From Micromonospora craniellae (GTDB lineage Bacteria; Actinomycetota; Actinomycetes; Mycobacteriales; Micromonosporaceae), in NCBI RefSeq assembly GCF_014764405.1, contig NZ_CP061725.1, forward strand, positions 1,736,001 to 1,800,000: a stretch of DNA of 64,000 bases, given 5' to 3'. This document shows positions 19,247 to 27,386 of the stretch, piece after piece (the stretch's first letter is position 1; each line of letters begins with the position of its first letter). A program made the position numbers and the translations under genes. A model generated the notes under the pieces. That model was not told the DNA's origin. It saw nothing but the letters and a program-made list of their open reading frames with translations, and ran no database searches.

Positions 19247-20575
19247 GTGAGCGTCGGAAACGAGCCGGGCGCCCCCGTGCCGCAGTCACGGTCGTCGGAC
19301 GAACTGCACAAGCGCCGGGGCACCGCCGTGGCCCGGGGCATCGGCAGCGTCATTCCCTCCTATGTGCACAGTGCATCGGGCGGCACGGTCACCGACGTCG
19401 ACGGTCGACAGTGGATCGACTTCGCCGCCGGCATCGCCGTCACCAACGTCGGCAACTCCGCACCCCGGGTGGTCGAGGCGGTACGCGCCCAGGTCGAACG
19501 CTTCACCCACACCTGCTTCATGGTCGCCCCGTACGAGTCGTACGTGGCGGTCTGCGAACGCCTCAACGCGCTCACCCCGGGCGCCTTCGAGAAGCGGTCG
19601 GCGCTGTTCAACTCCGGTGCCGAGGCGGTGGAGAACGCGATCAAGATCGCCCGGCACGCCACCGGGCGGCCGGCGGTGATCGTCTTCGACCACGCGTACC
19701 ACGGCCGGACCAACCTGACCATGGCGCTGACCGCGAAGAACATGCCGTACAAGCACCGGTTCGGGCCGTTCGCCGGTGAGGTCTACCGGGTGCCGATGTC
19801 GTACCCACTGCGCGACGGCGGACTCGACGGCGCCACCGCCGCCGCCCGGGCCATCGAGCTGGTGGAGAAGCAGGTCGGTGCGGAGAACGTGGCCGCGCTG
19901 CTGATCGAGCCGATCCAGGGCGAGGGCGGTTTCGTCGTACCCGCGCAGGGGTTTCTGCCCGCGCTGCGCACCTGGGCGACGGCGGCCGGGGTGGTCTTCG
20001 TCGCCGACGAGATCCAGACCGGTTTCTGCCGCACCGGCGACTGGTTCGCCTGCCAGCACGAAGGGGTGGAGCCGGACCTGATCACCCTGGCCAAGGGCAT
20101 CGCCGGTGGACTGCCGCTGGCCGCTGTGACCGGGCGGGCGGAGCTGATGGACGCGGTGCACGTCGGTGGCCTCGGCGGCACGTACGGCGGCAACCCGATC
20201 GCCTGCGCCGCCGCGCTGGCCACCATCGAGACGCTGCACGAGCTGGACCTGGCCGCCGCCGCATGGCGGATCGGCGCGACCATGACGGCTCGACTGCGGA
20301 GCATCGCCGCACGCGATCCCCGGATCGCCGAGGTACGCGGCCGGGGCGCGATGCTCGCCGTGGAGCTGGTCCGCCCGGGCACCCTGACCCCGGACCCGGC
20401 CGCCGCCTCGGCGATCTCGGCCGCGTGCCACGCCGCCGGCCTGCTCACCCTCACCTGCGGCACCTATGGCAACGTGCTGCGCTTCCTGCCCCCACTGGTG
20501 ATCTCCGACGCCGACCTCACCCGCGGGCTCGACATCCTCGACACCGCCTTTGTGTTAGGAGGGGTCCCCTGCTAA
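19247..20575 (+). CDS. gabT: 4-aminobutyrate aminotransferase
   Basis: 442-aa class III, PLP-dependent aminotransferase transferring the amino group of GABA to 2-oxoglutarate to give succinate semialdehyde. Motifs: NSGAEAVENAIKIARHATG, the HAYHGRTNLTMALTAKNMPYK region, EPIQGEGGFVVPA, FVADEIQTGFCRTG and the Schiff-base lysine 283 in TLAKGIAGGLPL. The GTG start lies four bases after the dehydrogenase stop, giving a two-gene operon. The stop codon TAA is inside the left arm of a dispersed hairpin repeat, so the terminus of the protein was probably set when that repeat arrived. Confidence 0.93.
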   Translation: MSVGNEPGAPVPQSRSSDELHKRRGTAVARGIGSVIPSYVHSASGGTVTDVDGRQWIDFAAGIAVTNVGNSAPRVVEAVRAQVERFTHTCFMVAPYESYVAVCERLNALTPGAFEKRSALFNSGAEAVENAIKIARHATGRPAVIVFDHAYHGRTNLTMALTAKNMPYKHRFGPFAGEVYRVPMSYPLRDGGLDGATAAARAIELVEKQVGAENVAALLIEPIQGEGGFVVPAQGFLPALRTWATAAGVVFVADEIQTGFCRTGDWFACQHEGVEPDLITLAKGIAGGLPLAAVTGRAELMDAVHVGGLGGTYGGNPIACAAALATIETLHELDLAAAAWRIGATMTARLRSIAARDPRIAEVRGRGAMLAVELVRPGTLTPDPAAASAISAACHAAGLLTLTCGTYGNVLRFLPPLVISDADLTRGLDILDTAFVLGGVPC

Positions 20576-20607
20576 CGCCTCGCGCATAGCAGGGGACCCC
20601 TCCTAAC
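20554..20607. terminator. 21-bp hairpin, copy 1 of a dispersed repeat, overlapping the gabT stop
   Basis: Perfect inverted repeat: left arm 20554-20574 (core TTAGGAGGGGTCCCCTGCTA), 12-base loop ACGCCTCGCGCA, right arm 20587-20607. It probably terminates gabT and the convergent remnants. A near-identical copy lies at 57392-57445, loop included, and a decayed relative at about 47824-47875. Confidence 0.85.
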
Positions 20608-20623
20608 GTCTCAGCTCAGCTCC

Positions 20624-20950
20624 TCACATCTCAGCAGCGCCCAGTACCGATCCCCGTACGACCAGTGCCACCACCCCGTCGGCGGTGCAGAGCGTCAGGT
20701 CCACCGCACCACCGGTGCTGTGCGGCGCGACCTCGACCGGCGGGACGAACTTCGTGGTCTCCTCGTACACCCGCTCCGGCGACCAGTCGGGATGCGCCCG
20801 CCGCAGCTCGTCGTGATAGCCGGAGAAGATCTCCAACTGCGCCCGGTACGGCCGGTAGCCCTCGATCACCAGCAGGCGCAGCCCGTCGGGCAGCGCGTCC
20901 TGCGCGGCCAGCAACCGCTCCGCCACCCCCTTACGCAGTCGCGCGTAGAC
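20624..20950 (-). pseudogene. VanX/M15D D-Ala-D-Ala dipeptidase remnant
   Basis: About 95 residues of a D-alanyl-D-alanine dipeptidase: ARLRKGVAERLLAAQDALPDG, LRLLVIEGYRPYRAQLEIF, RVYEETTKFVPPVEVAP and the zinc-site sequence PHSTGGAVDLTLCTADG. Its His and Asp ligands are there, but the following domain with the third ligand (the usual EWWHF motif, some 60-80 residues on) is missing; the frame instead ends in VVALVVRGSVLGAAEM. Upstream the frame runs without a stop into a ligase-like fragment. It cannot be an active peptidase as it stands. Confidence 0.7.
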
Positions 20951-21167
20951 CCCCTGTTCCACGATGACCAGGTTGTCGTGTCGCAGCGCCTCCTCGACCG
21001 CCGCCGCCAGGTCGTCGCCCTCACCGACCCGGGAGGTCCCGATCGAGGAACCCATCCGGGCCGTGTAGCACCGGGAAGACCACGTCCAACTCGGCCTGCA
21101 CCGAACCCGGCGGGTCGGCCGCGGTGACCAGGGCGGCGCCGCGCCGCCATCCGGCCCGCAACTCCAC
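20951..21167 (-). pseudogene. D-Ala-D-Ala ligase (Ddl/Van-type) remnant in two pieces
   Basis: Two ligase fragments joined out of frame. The first (21167-21057) reads VELRAGWRRGAALV, then VQAELDVVFPVLHGP, the substrate-loop region of Ddl. The second begins at MGSSIGTSRVGEGDD (from 21055) and continues AAAVEEALRHDNLVIVEQG, the ATP-grasp region normally reached about 100 residues later. The join falls on CGGCCCGG, which could encode part of both HGP and the PAR that usually precedes GSSIG, so a deletion between short direct repeats is likely. The second piece is in frame with the VanX-like remnant (143 codons from the ATG at 21055). Confidence 0.65.
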
Positions 21168-21174
21168 CGCCGCG

Positions 21175-21657
21175 GAACAGCTCGTCGGCGGCGTAGCGGG
21201 CGAAGACGTCGGAGAGGCCGGGTTCGACACCGATGCCGCACAGCGCCAGCCGCCCGGCCGCCGTCCAATGGTCGGCCGCCGCGAACTGCGCGTCGCCGAG
21301 CATGACGCCGGTCTCCTGGTAGGGCCGGGTCGGGTGCGGACGGGACAGCGACATGGCCATGTCGAGGTAGTCGGCGCCGGCCGCGTATGCACCGTCGAAG
21401 ATCGGCATGACGAAGCGCGGGTCGACCGCGTTGAGCACGTGGGTGATCCGGTGTTCGCGGCAGAGCGCCGCGACCGCCTCCGCCGAGGCGGCGTCGACAC
21501 CGGCGGCGACGAAGCGGTCGTCCCGTCCGGCGACGGCCCGCGCGGCGCGGGTCTCGTCGTGGTCGGCGACCACCATGCTGTCGAAGAAGGCACGTCGGGC
21601 CGCGATGGCGACGACGGCGGAACCGACGCCTCCGGCCCCGATCAGCAGCACACGCAT
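21175..21657 (-). pseudogene. saccharopine dehydrogenase-like gene, 3' half lost
   Basis: About 160 residues of a saccharopine-dehydrogenase-family protein: Rossmann start MRVLLIGAGGVGSAVVAIAA, then THVLNAVDPRFVMPIFDGAY, ADYLDMAMSLS and GIGVEPGLSDVFARYAADELF. Homology stops at about base 21175, where the ligase-like remnant begins in another frame; the nominal frame runs on to 20866 as Arg-rich nonsense. The C-terminal catalytic domain (full proteins are about 380-400 aa) is gone. The ATG shares a base with the oxidoreductase stop (TGATG), so it was the last gene of the pot operon. Family members near polyamine genes may be carboxyspermidine-type dehydrogenases. Confidence 0.7.
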
Positions 21658-23075
21658 CACGAGTCGAACCCCAGATCGAAGCGATCGAGCGTACGGAGCC
21701 ACAGGTTGCGCCGCCCCTGTCGAGCGTCGGCGCGGGCCATGGACCAGCGGGTGAGCCCGATGCCGACCGCGCGGGCCGGTTCGGGCGGGAACGGCAGGGG
21801 ACGGCTGCGGACCAGGTCGAGCTGGGTCAGCGGGCTTTCCACGCCGTCGAGCAGGTCGAGCATCACCCGGGCACCGAACCGGGTCGCCCCGACGCCGAGC
21901 CCGGTGTACCCGGCCGCGTAGGCGAGCCGACCGGAGTACGCGGTGCCGAAGAAGGCGCAGAACCGGGTGCTGGTGTCGATCACTCCGCCCCAGCGGTGAC
22001 TGAACCGGACGTCGGCGAGCTGCGGGAAGGTGGTGAAGAAGTGGCGGGCGAGGGCGGTGAAGGTGGCGTCCCGCTGGTCCAGTGTCGGCGTCATCCGGTT
22101 GCCGTAGTGGTAGACCGCGTCGTAGCCGCCGAACAGGATCCGCCCGTCGTCGGTGATCCGGTAGTAGTGGAACTGGTTGCCGGTGTCGGCCAGCCCCTGC
22201 CGGTTGCGCCAGCCCACGGCGTCGCGCTGCGCGGGCGTCAACGGCTCGGTCGTCAGCGCGTAGTCGTACACCGGCACGATCCACGCCCGCAGGCGGCGCA
22301 GCAGCGGCGGGAACGCGTTGGTGGCCAGCACCACCTTGGTTGCGCGTACCGCACCGGGGCTGCCGTCGGCGGCGACGGTGCGGGTGAACAGCGCGCCGGA
22401 GTCCCGGTACAGGCCGGTGACCCGGGTGTGCTCGTGCACCCGTACGCCGAGGTCCACGCAGGCCCGGCGCAGTCCCCAGGCCAACCGCGCCGGGTCGAGC
22501 ATCGCCACCCGGTCACGGTCCCACAGCCCACCGAGGTACGTCGGCGAGTTCACCTCGGCGCGCACCTCGTCGGCGTCGAGCAGGCTGACGTCGTGCCCGT
22601 ACCGCCCGGCCAGCGCGGCGTCGGCGGCCAGCCCGTCGAGCTGGTACGGCTCGACCGCCACCGACAGTTCCCCGGTACGCGCGAAGTCGCAGTCGATCCG
22701 ATGCTCCGCCACGGTGGCGGCGATGGCGTCCAGGTTCTCCCGACCGAGCCGCTCCAGGGTCCCGATCTCGTCCGGGAACCGCTGCACCCCGTTGGCCAGC
22801 CCGTGCGTCAGGGACGCGGCGCAGAACCCGCCGTTGCGCCCGGAGGCCGCCCAGCCGCAGGTGCCCGCCTCCACCAGCAGCACGTCCCGCGCCGGATCGG
22901 CCTGCTTGGCCAGCAGGGCGGCCCACAACCCGCTGTAGCCGCCCCCGATCACCAGCAGGTCGGCGGTGGCCGGGCCGGGCAGCGGCGGCAACGGGTCGGG
23001 GCGTTCCGGCCGGTCGAGCCAGTACGGCGCGCGTACCGCGTCGGCGAGCGCCCGGCCGGTGGACGGCGCGGTCAT
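21657..23075 (-). CDS. FAD-dependent amine oxidoreductase (gamma-glutamylputrescine oxidase-like)
   Basis: 472-aa DAO-family flavoenzyme. The dinucleotide-binding motif is DLLVIGGGYSGLWAALLAKQ near residue 40, followed by the FAD-linkage region CGWAASGRNGGFCA. The substrate domain includes NQFHYYRITDDGRILFGGYDA and, near the C-terminus, RFSHRWGGVIDTSTRFCAFFG and AGYTGLGVGATRFGA. It resembles PuuB-type gamma-glutamylputrescine oxidases. The ATG overlaps the potC stop as ATGA, so it is made together with the polyamine transporter, supporting a polyamine or diamine substrate. It could also act on another N-substituted amino acid. Confidence 0.85.
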   Translation of the reverse strand: MTAPSTGRALADAVRAPYWLDRPERPDPLPPLPGPATADLLVIGGGYSGLWAALLAKQADPARDVLLVEAGTCGWAASGRNGGFCAASLTHGLANGVQRFPDEIGTLERLGRENLDAIAATVAEHRIDCDFARTGELSVAVEPYQLDGLAADAALAGRYGHDVSLLDADEVRAEVNSPTYLGGLWDRDRVAMLDPARLAWGLRRACVDLGVRVHEHTRVTGLYRDSGALFTRTVAADGSPGAVRATKVVLATNAFPPLLRRLRAWIVPVYDYALTTEPLTPAQRDAVGWRNRQGLADTGNQFHYYRITDDGRILFGGYDAVYHYGNRMTPTLDQRDATFTALARHFFTTFPQLADVRFSHRWGGVIDTSTRFCAFFGTAYSGRLAYAAGYTGLGVGATRFGARVMLDLLDGVESPLTQLDLVRSRPLPFPPEPARAVGIGLTRWSMARADARQGRRNLWLRTLDRFDLGFDS

Positions 23076-23908
23076 GACCGGCTGGTCGCCCGGGGAACCG
23101 GCACCGCGATCGCCGCCCGGCGTGCCCGCCGACCTCGCAGCATGCTGGCCAGCACCAGCAGCAGCGCGATCGCGAACATGGCGGTGCCGATGACGTTGAC
23201 CTGCGGCGGGATGCCCCGCTGGGCGGCACCCCAGACGTACATCGGGAACGTGACGGTGGTGCCGGAATTGAAGTTGGTGATGATGAAGTCGTCGAAGCTG
23301 AGCGAGAACGCCAGCAGCGCGGCGGCCACGATGCCGGGCAGCACCAACGGCAGCGTGATGCGGCGGAACGTCTGCCACTCGCTGGCGTACAGGTCCATCG
23401 CGGCCTCCTCCAGCCGCCGGTCCATCCCGGTCAGCCGCGCCTTGACCGTCACCACCACGAACGACAGGCAGAACATCACGTGCGCGATGACGATGGTCCA
23501 GAAGCCCAGCGGCACCGCACCGGCGACGAAGAGGGCCAGCAGCGAGGTGCCCATCACCAGCTCCGGCGTGGCCATCGGCAGGAAGATCAGTACGTTGAGC
23601 CCGGACCGTCCCCGGAACCGGTGCCGGACCAGCGCGAACGCCATCAGCGTGCCGAGCGCGGTGGCCGCGACGGTGGCGATGAAGCCGATCTGCACGCTGC
23701 GGACCACGGCGTCGCACATGTCGGAGGTGGCGCACGGGTTGCGCCAGTTGTCGAGCGTGAACTCGTGGAAGTCGTACGACAGCCGGTTGGAGGGGCGGTT
23801 GAACGACAACGCGCCGACCACGGCGATCGGCAGGAACAGGTAGCCGAGCACCAGCATCGCCACGCCCATCACCCAGTGCCGGGCGAACCACCGGAAGACA
23901 CGGCTCAT
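23072..23908 (-). CDS. potC: polyamine ABC transporter permease PotC
   Basis: 278-aa inner-membrane permease with six predicted helices. The EAA loop that contacts the ATPase reads EEAAMDLYASEWQTFRRITLPLVLPGI, split here as EEAAMDLYASEWQTF and RRITLPLVLPGI. The sequence SLSFDDFIITNFNSG is characteristic of the spermidine/putrescine subfamily. It is unusual in having a loop with two Cys (NPCATSDMCDAV) between helices 1 and 2, possibly a disulphide outside the cell. Start and stop each overlap the neighbours by four bases. Confidence 0.93.
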   Translation of the reverse strand: MSRVFRWFARHWVMGVAMLVLGYLFLPIAVVGALSFNRPSNRLSYDFHEFTLDNWRNPCATSDMCDAVVRSVQIGFIATVAATALGTLMAFALVRHRFRGRSGLNVLIFLPMATPELVMGTSLLALFVAGAVPLGFWTIVIAHVMFCLSFVVVTVKARLTGMDRRLEEAAMDLYASEWQTFRRITLPLVLPGIVAAALLAFSLSFDDFIITNFNSGTTVTFPMYVWGAAQRGIPPQVNVIGTAMFAIALLLVLASMLRGRRARRAAIAVPVPRATSRS

Positions 23909-24819
23909 AGAACCTCCTCCGTGCCGGCGCGACGCAGATAGACGAAGACCACCGCGAGGATCGCCGACATCAGCAGGAACGACAGGGCGGCGCCCTGCGG
24001 ATAGTCCAGCCGGACCAGGAACGCCGAGTCGATGACGTTGCCGATCATGTATTGGTTGGGGGTGCCGAGCAGCTCGGCGTTGATGTAGTCGCCGGTGGCC
24101 GGGATGAAGAACAGCAGGGTGCCGGCGATCAGCCCCGGCATCGACAGCGGCAGGGTGACCCGGCGGAACGTCTTCAGCGGGCTGGCGTACAGGTCGCTGG
24201 ACGCCTCCAGCAGCCGGTGGTCGAGCCGCTCCAGGCTCGCGTACAACGGCAGCACCAGGAACGGCAGGAAGTTGTACGTCAGGCCGAGCACCACCGCGAT
24301 CGGGGTGGCCAGCAGCCGCCCGTCCGGGCCGAGCAGGTGCACGTCCCGCAGCAGCCCGACCACCCAGCCGTTGTCCGACAGGATGGTCTTCCAGGCCAGC
24401 GTACGCACCAGGAAGCTGGTGAACATCGGGGCGATCACGCAGACCAGCAGCAGGTTCTTCCACCGGCCGGCCTTCTGCGCGATCGCGTACGCCAGCGGGT
24501 AGCCCATCAGCAGCGCCAGCACCAGCGCGATGCCCGCGTACAGGAACGAGCGGCTGAACTGCGGCCAGTACGTCTGCAACGCCGCCGGGTAGTTCCCGAA
24601 CGCCCAGGTCATCGCGTACCCGGTGGAAAGCGTGCCGTTCGGGTCGTAGAGGCTCGCCGCGGCGAGTTGCACCAGCGGCAGGGCGAAGAAGAGGAACAGC
24701 CAGGCCGCGCCGGGCAGCAACAGCAGGTACGGCAGGAGCCGGTACCGCCCTGATCGGGCAGTCGGCGGCGGCGACGCCGGCTGCCCGGAGCCGGTGGGTA
24801 CGTGAGCCAGCGCGCTCAC
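23905..24819 (-). CDS. potB: polyamine ABC transporter permease PotB
   Basis: 304-aa permease with a 25-residue cytoplasmic N-terminus and six helices, starting YLLLLPGAAWLFLFFALPLV. The EAA loop is LEASSDLYASPLKTFRRVTL, followed by PLSMPGLIAG. The C-terminal motif LLGTPNQYMIGNVI is typical of PotB/PotH. The start is a GTG 22 bases after the potA stop, and the stop overlaps potC as ATGA. It forms the membrane channel with PotC. Confidence 0.93.
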   Translation of the reverse strand: MSALAHVPTGSGQPASPPPTARSGRYRLLPYLLLLPGAAWLFLFFALPLVQLAAASLYDPNGTLSTGYAMTWAFGNYPAALQTYWPQFSRSFLYAGIALVLALLMGYPLAYAIAQKAGRWKNLLLVCVIAPMFTSFLVRTLAWKTILSDNGWVVGLLRDVHLLGPDGRLLATPIAVVLGLTYNFLPFLVLPLYASLERLDHRLLEASSDLYASPLKTFRRVTLPLSMPGLIAGTLLFFIPATGDYINAELLGTPNQYMIGNVIDSAFLVRLDYPQGAALSFLLMSAILAVVFVYLRRAGTEEVL

Positions 24820-24841
24820 GCCGTGGTCTCGCTTCGCCGGC

Positions 24842-25999
24842 TCATGAGGACGCGCCGACCGGCTCGTCCAGGACCGGGGTGGTCCGGTCCTCCTCGTCGG
24901 CGCGGCGACCGAGCAGGAAGGCGTGCTGCGGATCCCAGTACGCCACGGCCCGCTCGCCGACGGCGAAGCGCTGCTGCGCCCCGCTGTTGGCGACGAAGAC
25001 GCTCAGCTCGGTGCCCCAGCCGGTGCGCAGCAGGTACTGCGTGCTCACCCCGACGTAGGAGGCGTCGGTGATGGCGCCTTCGAGATGCTGGTTGCCGGCG
25101 GGCACCTGCACGGCCGCCCCGGCCAGGTGCAGCTTCTCCGGGCGTACGCCCAGGAAGACCGGACCCTGGTCGGCGCGGGCCCGCGCCGACGGCACGGAGA
25201 ACCGCGCGCCGTGCGCGGTGACCAGGAGGTCGCCGCCGTCGGTGCCGGAGACCTCGCCCGCGATCAGGTTGGACTGGCCGAGGAAGTTGGCCACGAACGC
25301 GGTGGCCGGGAACTCGTAGATCTCGGCGGGTGCGCCGAGCTGCTCGATCCGCCCGGCGTTCATCACCGCGACCGTGTCGGCCATCGTCATGGCCTCCTCC
25401 TGGTCGTGGGTGACGTGCACGAAGGTGATGCCGACCTCGGTCTGGATACGCTTGAGCTCGATCTGCATCTGCCGGCGCAGTTTGAGGTCGAGCGCGCCGA
25501 GCGGCTCGTCCAGCAGCAGCACCTGCGGGTGGTTGATCAGTGCCCGGGCCAGCGCGACCCGTTGCTGCTGCCCGCCGGAGAGCTGGGCCGGGCGACGCCG
25601 CTCGTACCCGTCGAGCTGCACCAGCGACAGCATCTCGCGGACCTGCCCGTCGACCGAGCGGATGCCGCGCCGCCGCAGGCCGAAGGCGACGTTCTCGAAG
25701 ATGTCCAGGTGCGGGAAGAGGGCATAGCTCTGGAACACGGTGTTGACCGGCCGCTTGTACGGCCGCAGCCGGGCGATGTCCCGGTCACCGAGCAGCACCT
25801 GCCCGCTGGTCGGCTCCTCCAGCCCGGCGATCATCCGCAGCGTGGTGGTCTTGCCGCAGCCGGAGGCGCCGAGCAGGGCGAAGAACGAGCCCTGCGGAAT
25901 GGTCAGGCTCAGGTCGTCGACGGCGGTGAACGGGCCGAACGTCTTGGTGAGGTCGGCCAGCCTCAGGTCACCGGCCGGAGTGTCCCGCGCCATCGTCAC
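24842..25999 (-). CDS. potA: polyamine ABC transporter ATP-binding protein PotA
   Basis: 385-aa ATPase. Walker A GASGCGKTTTLRMIAG near residue 40, Q-loop in NTVFQSYALFPHLDIFENVA, ABC signature LSGGQQQRVALARALI, Walker B VLLLDEPLGALDLKLR and H-loop HVTHDQEEAMTMAD. A TOBE regulatory domain occupies about residues 280-360. The GTG at 25999 overlaps the potD stop as GTGA; an ATG six bases further on is an alternative. It powers PotBC. Confidence 0.95.
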   Translation of the reverse strand: MTMARDTPAGDLRLADLTKTFGPFTAVDDLSLTIPQGSFFALLGASGCGKTTTLRMIAGLEEPTSGQVLLGDRDIARLRPYKRPVNTVFQSYALFPHLDIFENVAFGLRRRGIRSVDGQVREMLSLVQLDGYERRRPAQLSGGQQQRVALARALINHPQVLLLDEPLGALDLKLRRQMQIELKRIQTEVGITFVHVTHDQEEAMTMADTVAVMNAGRIEQLGAPAEIYEFPATAFVANFLGQSNLIAGEVSGTDGGDLLVTAHGARFSVPSARARADQGPVFLGVRPEKLHLAGAAVQVPAGNQHLEGAITDASYVGVSTQYLLRTGWGTELSVFVANSGAQQRFAVGERAVAYWDPQHAFLLGRRADEEDRTTPVLDEPVGASS

Positions 26000-27180
26000 G
26001 CTCCGATGACCTGCTGGAACTTGGTCTCGTACTCGCGCTCCTGCTGCTCGTCCAGGGCCATGAAGACGCGGGCCTTGGAGAGGATCGCCTCGTCCGGGAA
26101 GATCAGCGGGTTGGCGGCCAACTCCGGGTCGATCTTCTCCATCTCCTCCTGCGCGCCCTGCACCGGGCAGATGTAGTTGACGTACGCGGCGAGCTGGGCG
26201 GCGATGGCCGGGTCGTAGTAGTGGTTCATCAGTGCCTCGGCGTTGCCCTTGTGGGTGGCCTTGTTCGGCACGAGCATGTTGTCCGACCAGAGCGTCACGC
26301 CGGAGTCGGGCACCACGAACGTGATCTGGTCGTCGTCGAAGCCGAGCTGAATGATGTCACCGGACCAGCCGATGCACGCCGCGATGTCGCCCTTGGCCAG
26401 GTCGGGGGCGTAGTCGTTGCCGGTGAACCGGCGGATCTGCCCGGAGTCGACCGCCTTCTTGAGCTTGTTGAGGGCATCGTCGAACTGGTTGGCGGTGAAG
26501 TCAGCCGGGTTGTGTCCGTTGGACATCAGCAGCAGCCCCATGGTGTCGCGCATCTCGGTCAGCGCGGTCACCTTGCCCTTGAGGTCGGGGCGGGTGAGCA
26601 GCTCGTCGACGGTGCGGATCTCCTTGGTGACCCGCCCGTTGTACGCCAGCCCGGCCAGGCCCGACTGCCACGGGACGGCGAGGTGGTTGTCCACGTCGAA
26701 GGGGCGGTTCCGCAGCGACGGCAGCAGGTTCGCCTCGACGTGGGGCAGCTTCGACTTGTCGAGCCGCTGGATCCAGCCGAGCCGGATCATCCGGGCGGCC
26801 ATCCAGTCGGTGAGCACCATGACGTCGCGTCCGGTGCCATGGCAGGCGGCGAGCTGGTTCTGCACCTTGCCGAAGAACTCGTTGTTGTCGTTGACGTCCT
26901 CGGTGTAGGTCACCTGGATGCCGGAGTTGCCGACGAACGCGTCGAGGCTGGGACGCTTCGACGCGTCGTCCTCGTCGACATCCATGTACTGCGGCCAGTT
27001 GGAGAAGGCGAGAGTCTTTTCCGTGCCGGACAGGTCCTCGCTGACACAACCGGCCTCGGTCTGCTGCGCGCCGGGGGTGCCGCAGCCGACGAGAGTGCCG
27101 CCCGCCGCGAGCAGCGCAGCCGAGCCGAGGGTGCCGGTCAGCAGGCCACGCCGAGTGAGGGGCCGGTAAGCGTTTCGCAT
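25996..27180 (-). CDS. potD: polyamine-binding lipoprotein PotD
   Basis: 394-aa extracytoplasmic solute-binding protein. The N-terminus combines a twin-arginine-like TRRGLLTG with a lipobox ending GGTLVGC, so it is probably lipid-anchored and possibly Tat-exported. The binding domain has the polyamine-family features LAFSNWPQYMDVDED, YTEDVNDNNEFFGKV, LTDWMAARMIRLGWIQRLDK, IAACIGWSGDIIQLGFDD and DNMLVPNKATHKGNAEALMN. First gene of the potDABC-oxidoreductase operon and divergent from the Lrp/AsnC regulator. Whether putrescine, spermidine or another cation is bound cannot be read from the sequence. Confidence 0.93.
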   Translation of the reverse strand: MRNAYRPLTRRGLLTGTLGSAALLAAGGTLVGCGTPGAQQTEAGCVSEDLSGTEKTLAFSNWPQYMDVDEDDASKRPSLDAFVGNSGIQVTYTEDVNDNNEFFGKVQNQLAACHGTGRDVMVLTDWMAARMIRLGWIQRLDKSKLPHVEANLLPSLRNRPFDVDNHLAVPWQSGLAGLAYNGRVTKEIRTVDELLTRPDLKGKVTALTEMRDTMGLLLMSNGHNPADFTANQFDDALNKLKKAVDSGQIRRFTGNDYAPDLAKGDIAACIGWSGDIIQLGFDDDQITFVVPDSGVTLWSDNMLVPNKATHKGNAEALMNHYYDPAIAAQLAAYVNYICPVQGAQEEMEKIDPELAANPLIFPDEAILSKARVFMALDEQQEREYETKFQQVIGA

Positions 27181-27264
27181 GTGACGACTCCTACAGGTCA
27201 TCGTCGGCGGCGGGACGGGGGTGGGCGCGCCGACGGGAGGGTCAATGGCGATGGACGACTGATC

Positions 27265-27303
27265 CTGACATGAGGAAACCTGCCTCACAAGGGATTCCGT
27301 AGC
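27265..27303. promoter_or_regulatory. candidate operator in the potD / Lrp divergent region
   Basis: The 206-base divergent gap holds GGATTCCGTAGC at 27292-27303, which matches the 12-base motif seen at two other polyamine/GABA promoters in this window. Just before it, TGAGG and CCTCA (27271-27287) form a small inverted repeat with seven central bases. CGCAATAGCCG follows. Lrp-family proteins commonly bind several phased sites and regulate their own promoter. Confidence 0.4.
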
Positions 27304-27386
27304 CGCAATAGCCGTGGACGACGAATTACGCCAGACTGCCGGGTGGCATTAGGCTCAGCGCCGTGACGGACAGGGGGGAGCGCTCG

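Noticed and set aside
20554..20607. Insertion-sequence terminal repeat
   Set aside because: No transposase or paired end within reach; arms face each other across 12 bases only.
20866..21174. Extension of the saccharopine dehydrogenase frame to base 20866
   Set aside because: Translation after ADELF is Arg-rich nonsense, while the other frames carry ligase-like sequence.
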